From assembly GCA_001970855.1 (NCBI GenBank), contig LSSN01001572.1:1-26740 (forward strand): a stretch of 26,740 nucleotides of DNA. Direction: 5' to 3'. Positions 18,215 to 26,740 of this stretch are shown here, piece after piece. Source of the stretch: Smittium culicis. Taxonomy: Eukaryota > Kickxellomycota > Harpellomycetes > Harpellales > Legeriomycetaceae. The position numbers and the translations under genes are program-made. Within the stretch, counting starts at the first letter, position 1; each line of letters begins with the position of its first letter. The notes under the pieces are model-generated. The model was not told the origin of the DNA, did no database searches, and worked only from the letters and a program-made list of their open reading frames with translations.

Positions 18215-21200
18215 TCTGGGATTAAGTGGCTTAAATACACCGAATTAATACAGAATTAAAAATTTTTTTTTCTCTTTTCATTTCAAGTTACTGCATAATA
18301 TTTTTATAACAAATACAAAGCTAATATAGTTTTGTGATACCAGATCATTCTAAACAATAAAATAAGTCCTCGCATATATTAAACTAACACACATTTCATC
18401 CAATGAGTATAAACAGAAAAAAATGAGCCAAAATCTTATTTTTTGTGCTTTTTTATTTGCTTGCAAATAAAAAAAATCATAAACCTCTTTTACCCTTCAC
18501 AAGTTAAATTTTATTAGACTCGTTATATTCCAATTACTTTTATTAATATATTAGATCTAGACAGTTTTTTTATGATTTTGACTTATTATGTTTCTCCTTT
18601 TTCCTTTTTTTATTTACAAGTCCTAAATAAAAATCTGCATAATACTCTGAATTATGGGAAAATAAAATTTTAAAGTCCAGACTCCCGTACAATTCCAATT
18701 ACAATACTTTGTTGGCATTCCATCAGTCCTTCAATTAAAAAGCCCTAGTAACTACCCCACAACTTTTTTAATCGTTTTTCAACATAAAACATCAATATTA
18801 TACTCGCGTTTATGTGTTAGCTTTTCTTTACCCCGCGCTTTTCTGACTGAATATCTCTTGATTAGATATACTTACTATAATATTTGCTTTATTCATAATA
18901 ATTCATATTTCACTACTAAATATTTAAGCTACTCCAAATTAAATATTAAATCTTTTTTTAATAGTCCCTTTTCATCAGATTTTATTCTTTTATTTCGCTT
19001 TATTATTATACTGAAAAATGGTGCTGAGACACTACTTAAAAGTAAGGAATGTAAAGATGAAATGGGTTTACCGTTTATCCAAGCTCAACAAAGTACTTTT
19101 TTTAATAAAAATTTTCAAAGTTAGCCTGGATTTTAAATTTTTCTGGGAAAAAAAATTTTTAAATGATGTGCGGTTGTTTCATACAAAAAATTTTAAACCC
19201 AATATATTAATATGTATGTTTGTGCTGTGTGGATCGATAAAAAATATTCTAAAATAATGATATACTTTAATTAGTTTCGTTTTAGCTAAGTTTAAATCAA
19301 AAAATTCAATAACCCCTCCCCATCAGCTTAAATGCTTTTCATTCTTGTCAATGCAATTTAATTTTTCTATGAATTTCTCTGGGCTTAGTATTTTTAAACC
19401 AGAAATTTTATATATATACGAATTAAATTATAAATTATTCAAATCAAGGGTTAAGACTATATTCAGTATATCCATAAATCAAAGGCTATAACCAAAAAGA
19501 AAAAAAACTCAGATTATAATTTTTTGAAAATTTGTGTTAATAAAAACGCTGAATTTTTTTTTTTACCGAATTAGCTCTGATTATTCAATTGACTGTATAT
19601 AAATTAAGAAACGCTTTATTAATCATCTGATATCATAAGGGTATTTTTTTTCTGTAAAGTCTAGTTTTCTGGATTTATTAAGGGTAACTCGATATATTTA
19701 ATTTTAAAATAAGATCAAATTCTAGTTTCTTTAGTTATTTTGATTTAATAAGATTTTTTTTTAATTATCTTTTTATTCTCTCTAGATATTCCTGATGAAA
19801 AATAAAGATATTAGCCAAAATAAAATTTATAGAAATTTATTGTGGAAAGTTGTGGGAGATTTTTAATTTTATGAGTAATCTATTCAATGGAAATCATATA
19901 TAATTATTATTTTATTACGTGGTTATTTGATCATTTAACTAATTGATGTTTTTATAGAGGCCGCCTGCTTTTTATCTAGTTTTAATCAATCATTAAAATA
20001 TTGGAAATAAATATTATAATTGGGCTAAAAAAAGTATTTAATTTTTTTCAAGTTAGAATATTGCATAATACACTTTGAATTTACAAATAATCTACAAAAA
20101 TAAATATAAAATCTTGGTTTTTTTTATCGATATCTTTATTTTAAATAAACTAAAGCTATTCAAAAAACTAATAAAAATATTTAAAGTGTTCTTATATGTT
20201 TAAAAACTATTTTTTCAGCTAACTCCCACAAGCCACTCTATCAGCTCGATATTCACTAGATATTTTTTGAAATGCTTAAAATAAAAATTTAAAACCTGCA
20301 AGAGAAAAAATTAAAAATTTTCCAAAAATTTCTTAGGATTAGAGAAAGATATATATTCACTAATTTTTTTATTATTTTTATGAAAACTTTTACTGCATAG
20401 ATATCATTTATTATTATTGTGAAAAAATAATGATTGACTAGATTATTGATACCAAACTTTGAGAAATATTTAAACAAAAATTTATAGCAAAAATTTTCTA
20501 TAATTATTCTTCTAGTTTAAATATATATATAATTTTATTTGATTTATTTTTTTACGATATAAAACAGCTAAAAAATAAAAAGCTTGTATTTCATAAAAAA
20601 AATAACTAATTGATGAGTAATACAATAAAATATTAAAATTAGTTATTTTTATATTTATTATTTTCAGATAATATCGAACAAAAAAAGTCAATATTAAAAA
20701 ACAAAAATTAAGATGACTTGATGATAATTTTTTTTTTTAACTTTAAATATTTTTATGCGTACTTTTTTTAGTATTAATATATAGGGCTGAAAAAATGTGT
20801 AATTATAAAATTCAGGGAATTTATTCTAACATTTCATAAATTAGTTTATTTTTCTGTAAATTTTTAAATTATTTAAATAAATAAACTAATTATAGTATAT
20901 AATAAAAAAAATTAATATTATAAAATTAATTATATTAATTTATTCAAAGCTGTTATTTTTAAGTAAATTTTCACTGCAAGCTTTATAATTTATTAATATG
21001 TAGAATTTTATTATTTAATTATATTTTATAACTAACCTGAATAATAAAATATTTAATTAATTCAGTATATTTATTTCGACTAAAAATCGATTTATATTAT
21101 ATCTTTTTATTATGAGATAGTCTATAAATAAATATTCCGGTATAAATATATGTACTATGTTTTTTTGGATTTATTCTACAAGCCATATCTTGAGTATATT

Positions 21201-21524
21201 TATGTTATATTACTTTTTTATACTATTAATTATACACTAAAAGAAAAGTTTATAATAGATATTTTAGGTTTTACAAATTTCATTTGAAAATTTATTTTTT
21301 GAAACTAATTATCAATATTAATATCATACACTTAAAAAATTATTCTTGACTTTTATTTTTATTCAGAATTATAGAAAATATATTAACCTTAAAATTAGAT
21401 ATTTTTAAAAAAATAAATATTAATATAAAGTATAATCTGAGTAAGAAATAAGTATTTTTACCCCATTTTGGTTCGAATACCCTCTCAGCAATTTTCTATT
21501 TTAGATGTTTTTTAATGATAAAAA

Positions 21525-21545
21525 TAGCTAGCAAGGAACTAGCTA
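21525..21545. repeat. Perfect 7-bp inverted repeat
   Basis: TAGCTAG and CTAGCTA flank the 7-base spacer CAAGGAA. It sits in a small higher-G+C island in otherwise A+T-rich DNA and could form a hairpin in either strand. Confidence 0.6.
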
Positions 21546-22739
21546 CAAATTAACAAAAAAATTTAGCCATAGTCTAGAATTCTTAATATAATAATTTGAT
21601 TTGTTTATTTTTTTTTAAAAAAAAAAAACAATACTTATTTCTTCAAGTACATTTTTTAGTTTCCATGTTTAAAATTATATTTTATCTCGTTTTACAGCCA
21701 TTTTAAAATAAAGCTGCGAATTGCCTTCTCAGAGTACAATTGAAAAATATCCGGATTATTTGAAATATAAATAATCAATTCACAAATAAAATTTACTAAA
21801 TCTTGAAAATTTAATTTAATTAGCGTATAAAATAGTTTTTTTAAAATTTTAGGGGTATTCACAAACAATAAATCAATATTTTTTCGATTTAAAATCTATA
21901 AATTTGCTTTTTTAGAAGATTTACGCCTTAAAGTGTTGATATATTAGTGGTTTTACCTATCTATTTTTTTTTTAATTTTCTCATCAATAATTATACTATT
22001 TTTATATTAAATAAAAAATAAAAATAATGACATTTTATTTAATTTATTTTCACCTTTTAATTGATTTTTTCAAGTAAAATTTTTGCAAACACAAATTTTA
22101 ATATCTATTATTTATGTTATAATTTTATTTTTATGTAAAATAATTTACAAATAATACCATAATTATTAGAAAAAGCTCCTTTTTTCAAAATATTAAATCA
22201 TATTCACTAGATAAATAATAAATTAAAATAATATTTGTGGTTATATTTTTTTTTTTAGCAAATTAAATTAAAATGCTAAAATTTAAAAAAAAAATTCGCC
22301 TCATTTTCATGTTTATATAATATTTTACCGATAAAATTGGAAATTATATTTAATAGAAAGTTTAATTAATTTAAATACGCTTTATTTTGAAGCAATTTTA
22401 ACATTTTTTTTCAATTATCCCATATATTTACACCTAATTGATATAAATTGAAGAATAATCTTAATACCTGTTTTTTTACACCTTTTTCTTGTTGTTTTTT
22501 TAGTATTTTGATTTTGAAGAAAATAAAATAAAACCTAAAAATTTTAATAATATATAAATTTGACTTATTTTTTTTTATTTTATAAAATATTTTCTGGTTT
22601 TAATTAGTGGTCGAAAACATGTATGATTTTATTTTAACCTTATTAGATTATTTCAACTATTCTAATTGAAATTTTTTACTAAATCTCTAGTGATAGAGTT
22701 ATTTTTTTCACAAAAATTTCTATTTTTAATCAAATTATA

Positions 22740-22816
22740 TTGCCTGGGTGGATCTCTTGGTTGGCTGATTGATCCCATTTCCCTTTAGATATGCAGCCGG
22801 TAGACTGGAAGAGCAA
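22740..22816. ncRNA. 77-nt G+C island with hairpin potential (possible small RNA gene)
   Basis: This island is near half G+C while the surrounding kilobase is almost all A and T. Its ends are complementary (TTGC at 22740-22743, GCAA at 22813-22816). Inside, GGATC (22750-22754) can pair with GATCC (22771-22775). A T run follows downstream on the plus strand. It is tRNA-sized but does not fold as a tRNA: there is no TTCGA loop and no acceptor stem beyond 4 bp. On the minus strand an open stretch of 50 codons without ATG spans it (22730-22882), so a coding relic is the alternative. The strand is undetermined. Confidence 0.25.
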
Positions 22817-24717
22817 TTTATTAGTATTAGAATATAGTTTTTTTATGCCTTGAATCAACTTTACTATTTTTTTTAGTTTAATTTACCGCATATTGTCTTG
22901 TATTGTTAATTTACCAATAAAATTACGTGATTAAAAAAAATAAAAATATATTAATCTATACATTTTTCTCTAAATAAAATCAATTTAATTAATAAAGATA
23001 TTATCTTTATATTTTTTGTGACATTTTATAATCATATCAAATACTTTTTATTGTTTTTAGTGACTAATTATTTTAATTTCTCGATGTTAGTTACTTATCT
23101 AATTTGAATTTTTTTTTGAAAATTTTCAAGTATTTTAAAGGCGATTCATGTATTAGTAAAAAATATAAAATAAAATCGCATATATTTAAAGACTCTATAT
23201 TTGCATTAAAAACATTTAGGATATAGTTTAAATACTATTATAAATACAATTTATATCTACTTTCTTTCTATGTCAATAAAATAATTATAAATACAAATAC
23301 TCGATTATAATTTATACCGGATTAGAAAAAAATTTTCCGAATCTATCATCATTACTAGATATAGTTTTTTTAGTACGGGTTTAATTTTTTTTTTTTTTTT
23401 CGCTTCAATACCCAAGGTAAAAAAGTGATTTTTGAATTAGATCCATATAATTGGTGTATATTAAATTTTTACGAAGTTTAAATAAAAGCATAAAAATAAT
23501 TTTGGATGATGAATATTAGTATAATCAAAATTTTAAACATATTTTCATATAATTCCATTAAATATCCCGTATTTCTCATATTTAGTTTATAAAAGCTAAA
23601 TAAAATATATAATTTATAAGCTTAACTATAAATTAGATGATATTTTTTTTATTTGGATTTAAAAGATTATGTTTATAGTACGTTTCATAAATAATATTAT
23701 TCGATTATACACATAATATATATTTTATTTTTTAATTTTATTCGAATATTACTGAAATATATATTTTCAGATTTATTGGCCAAAAAACTTTTCTGCTGTG
23801 ATTTGGTTTAGAGTAGTGGATTTTCATTTGGTTTATTATACCGCTCATGAGTTTTCGATAATCTATATAATCCGATTTTTGTCCTGTGTAGCTTATTTAA
23901 TGCGTTTTTTTATTTTTTGAATAAATACTATTGATTTTCTGTAAAAGCGAAGTTTTTTTATTGTTAATTTATATTTATTTACACATTTCCATATAAAAAC
24001 TTTTTTCAATCGATCTATTGTATGAGAAAATTTTTTCGACTGGTATTAGATTGAATACATAAATTATACTTTGTGTGTATTATCGAAAAATTTAAACATC
24101 TTTATTCAATTTGGGGATATCGATACACTTACTAATTAAAATATAAATTGTATATATAGTAGCTATGTGATATAATTTTACTTATTAAATTATATATCTT
24201 TTCTCAAATCTTTTCAAATCTATTAAATTATAGATTTTTAAATTTAAATATTTAAAACGCCGAATAAAAAAATATTCTGAGATTTCTTATTTATTCATTG
24301 ATTTTTATTTATTAAATATAGATTATTTATAATTTTATTACAATTTTAGTATGTTTGTGCATGTGTTTTGAGAGTATTTTTTATCACAAGCTTTTGTAAA
24401 CTTTGCAGAAAATCAAAAAATGGAGGTAAATTTTAAAACGAATTAATATTATTTATAAAAGCTATACAATATATTTTAATTAAAATATAATAAATAACAA
24501 GTATAAATATAAAAAAATTGAAAAATCTGTAATTTAAACATAGGAATTTTTCTTCCATACATAAAAAGTATTATATTTTTATTATCATAATCAAAATTTA
24601 TTATGGCGCAATTATTGATTATTATGTCACAATGACATTCTTCCATATTTAATGATAACTATTTCCCTAACTTTATCTAGCTATTTTTACCATGTCCATT
24701 CTTCCAAACATATATAA

Positions 24718-24756
24718 GAACAGCATTATCCTTTTCCGTGAAAAAATATGCTGTTC
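24718..24756. repeat. Hairpin: 9-bp perfect stem with inner stem
   Basis: GAACAGCAT (24718-24726) and ATGCTGTTC (24748-24756) form a perfect 9-bp stem. Between them TTTTC and GAAAA can pair around CGT, giving a second stem. A TATATAAG element lies immediately upstream on the plus strand. The structure lies within a slightly G+C-richer block (24600-24900) in the A+T-rich region. Confidence 0.6.
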
Positions 24757-25636
24757 AAAAATATTGCATCACCATAGTTCCTAATCCCCATTACGCTTTT
24801 CTTTTTATATACCAATAAATATCCCTTGAAAAACCAGCCTTGACAGGGTAATCATAGGGTATATATTTGAGCGTGCCAAAATTTTAAGTATAAAAATTAA
24901 GCAAAACACAATTATATGCTATTTTATTTGAATATAAAGCGATTAGTATAAATTTTGTACTTTCCTCGGTCAAAGTAAATGTATTGATAGATACATTACA
25001 ATATCTATTGTAAAAAATACTATAATGAACAATACTATATGGCACAAAATATATAATATAAAGTAAAATAGTGATAAGTAAAATAAATAAAAATTCTGCA
25101 GATAATTCACCAATTATTGTGCCTCAAGTACACCCAGCTTATAGATAAATTAACGCGAATTTGGATATGTGCTATAATTGGAGCTGTTTTTTTTTTTTTT
25201 ATATTGGGTGGAGAATGGTAGATGGAGCAAGATAGTACAGATGCTAATTTCCAATGACATAGAGAGAAAATAAAAAGAGGTGATATGCGAGATTATTGGC
25301 AATCACGAAATAATTCTTTTTATGTAGTGAATAATAGGGAAGGATGGGTTGCAGGCATCGTTCTGATGATTGGCGGATTAGTAGATGAAGGGGAATGCGG
25401 GTGGGTGATTTATTGAAAATGGTTGGCTAATGGAAAAATTTTTATCGCGGTAAGACGCGCTTTTTATTTCAAGATGCATACTGTGGTTTAGATATATAAT
25501 GTAAAAAAAAATAAAATAAAATGGGGAAAAATAAAGATAAAAATAAGAGTAGAACAGTTTCTTTTAATAGGAGGGAGATTGTAGTAATAAAGCGAGGTAA
25601 GAAATGTATTATGATGGCTTTAATCCTTCATTGAAG

Positions 25637-25654
25637 GTGTGTGTGTGTGTGTGT
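25637..25654 (+). repeat. (GT)9 microsatellite
   Basis: Nine GT units about 115 bases downstream of the Rpp1 stop codon, on the strand opposite to that gene. Confidence 0.97.
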
Positions 25655-25770
25655 ATTTATTAGCGGAAGAATTGTATCTGAATTATCATCAATGCTAATA
25701 ATATTTTGATTTTTAAATATCGAGGGAGGTGGGAAGTGAGTTGAGTAATAAAAAAAGAAAAAGGGTGATA

Positions 25771-26722
25771 TTATTTAGCGAGTTTGACCTTTTTAGATTG
25801 ATGGCCTTCTGCGATCATATCTTCTGAAGGAGTTAGGGTGCATTCGGCTATGGCGACTGATTTGTGTGTGAATCTTCTGTTAGCTAAGTTAAATGTTAAA
25901 AAAATTTATCGTTATGGAAGTATGATGGAAATAAATAACTATCGTTATACACTATCCCTTGAGAAAACAAGAAAGATATAAATGCTTGCAAAAGCGATGC
26001 GAGCTTAAATAGATTTTAAGATCAAGTAGAGAATGGAAGAGATAGAAGGTGAGTTAGTGTGTTACTTGAATGGATCAGACAGAGTCTAGGTGATTCAGTT
26101 AGAGACTGTTTGCTGTCAGAAGCGGATATTCCGGCGAGGGTGAAAAGGTTAGTTATATCATAAGGAGATCTTGTGTCAAAGTAGTTCTTAGCAGCGCTGG
26201 TGAAAACGATGTTTTGGGCTCTGGTTGCTGAGATGAGGGCTATGGAGTTAGATAGCCAGAACTTGCGTATTGAGGAGTCAGCGATAGATTCAGAGTAAGA
26301 GAGTTCGAAGAAGTAGCCTTTCTGAATTGCTTGCGAGACGGGCTTGAGTTTCAGGGTGAAGGGGATCCTGCAGGTCATATCAATAGATATGAGATCGATT
26401 GCTTCGAAACTTCCACTGCATGCGCAAGAGAAAGCCTTTTCGGTGTCGGGGATGACTGCAACTATATCGTACTCATTCAATGTGGCGTTATTTGAGGTTA
26501 AGGAATAGTTTTGGCTGGGATCAGAAATTTTTAGAGAAATACGTCTGAGGACAGTGAATTTTTTTGGGGAGGAGTAGTTTTCGATTCCAGGTTTAATTCC
26601 TTGTTTGGATAACCAGGAAACAGTGACGCCGTCGATTTCAGGGAAATTTGACCAGGCTTGGAGGACTGAATCGCTGAATTTTCCATCAATGATTTGGTTT
26701 AGGGCTACGACTCTATAACCAA
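25771..26722 (-). CDS. RPP1: RNase P/MRP protein subunit p30 (Rpp1), N-terminus outside window
   Basis: This nuclear protein subunit of RNase P (tRNA 5' maturation) and RNase MRP (rRNA processing) has a PHP/TIM-barrel-like fold. Exons are 26066-26722 (continuing from an upstream exon beyond the window) and 25771-25883, joined across a 182-nt intron (GTAACA...TTAG). The frame shows family blocks in order: GYRVVALNQIIDG, NEYDIVAVIPDTEKAF, IDLISIDMTCRIPF, AIQKGYFFELSYS, DSSIRKFWLSN, ARAQNIVFTSAAKN-type strand, SPYDITNLFTLAGISASDSK, and LCLIHSTNRRFTHKSVAIAE across the splice. The end KKVKLAK is basic, as in human p30. About 255 residues are visible against 268 for human p30, so only the first few dozen at most are missing. 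A splice acceptor (AAATTAG) seems to lie at 26723-26724. Without splicing the frame would end at 26022 and lose the conserved HSTNRR block. Confidence 0.9.
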
Positions 26723-26740
26723 CTAATTTATAAAAAATTT

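Larger units (their letters stand above)
16944..25770. other. Large extremely A+T-rich region without recognisable genes
   Basis: About 8.8 kb contain no reading frame of convincing length or composition and no tRNA, snRNA or rRNA gene that I can identify. The sequence is dominated by A and T runs and short AT palindromes, without visible tandem satellite arrays. Small islands of higher G+C occur near 18700-19250, 19300-19350, 20215-20255, 21460-21550, 22740-22816 and 24600-24900. From about 25180 to 25760 the plus strand becomes G/purine-rich. Candidate identities are a large intergenic region, a regional centromere or heterochromatin, or non-coding transcripts. Confidence 0.6.

Noticed and set aside
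21468..21490. tRNA-like box B (GGTTCGAATACC) followed by CCTCTCAGCA
   Set aside because: The flanking bases cannot form a T stem, and no box A or acceptor stem lies at the right distance.
22750..22762. 13-base identity to the 5' region of 5.8S rRNA (GGATCTCTTGGTT)
   Set aside because: The very conserved 5.8S sequence that should follow is absent, as are 18S and 28S sequences nearby, so this is not an rRNA gene.
1..26740. CRISPR arrays, prokaryotic operons, phage genes or integrated viral genes
   Set aside because: No direct-repeat/spacer array, no Shine-Dalgarno-spaced gene strings and no viral hallmark proteins were seen. Genes have GT-AG introns.

Overview
The window is eukaryotic nuclear DNA, most likely from a very A+T-rich fungus. 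The genes are intron-bearing (67-314 nt GT-AG introns), carry nuclear housekeeping products, and are separated by long A+T-rich spacers. An Erv25-type p24 protein, a branched-chain acyl-CoA dehydrogenase with a mitochondrial presequence and a Rab18-type GTPase fit a fungus outside the budding yeasts, possibly an early-diverging (zygomycete-grade) lineage. That placement is inference. There is no operon, phage, CRISPR or bacterial signature.

Layout. Positions 1-5498 hold no convincing gene: a region of slightly higher G+C with decayed-looking reading frames (about 200-2430), an A+T-rich stretch, then a G-run-rich strand (3300-4100). A compact gene block runs from 5.5 to 17 kb: alanine aminotransferase (+, two exons, spliced presequence), short/branched-chain acyl-CoA dehydrogenase (-, four exons), a complete Rab18-like GTPase (-, six exons), an Erv25/p24-delta cargo receptor (+), a 185-residue protein of unknown family with a mitochondrial-type N-terminus (-), and a 702-residue disordered orphan (-). 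From 16944 to 25770 lies about 8.8 kb of extremely A+T-rich DNA without a recognisable gene, interrupted by a few small higher-G+C islands, two of which have hairpin potential. At the right edge is most of an RNase P/MRP subunit p30 (Rpp1) gene (-), with its C-terminal exon recovered by splicing and its first exon outside the window.

Functionally, alanine aminotransferase and the branched-chain acyl-CoA dehydrogenase are convergent neighbours that both act in mitochondrial amino-acid metabolism. Rab18 and Erv25 are divergently arranged and both serve ER/Golgi membrane traffic. The grouping is probably ordinary eukaryotic gene order and no co-regulation is shown. Splice joins were derived by hand from reading frame, splice signals and fit to the protein families.

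I found no clear undescribed system. The points most worth checking are the spliced mitochondrial leader of the aminotransferase, the 77-nt G+C island at 22740-22816, the hairpin at 24718-24756, the 702-residue orphan, and the protein-like fragment at 12195-12440.
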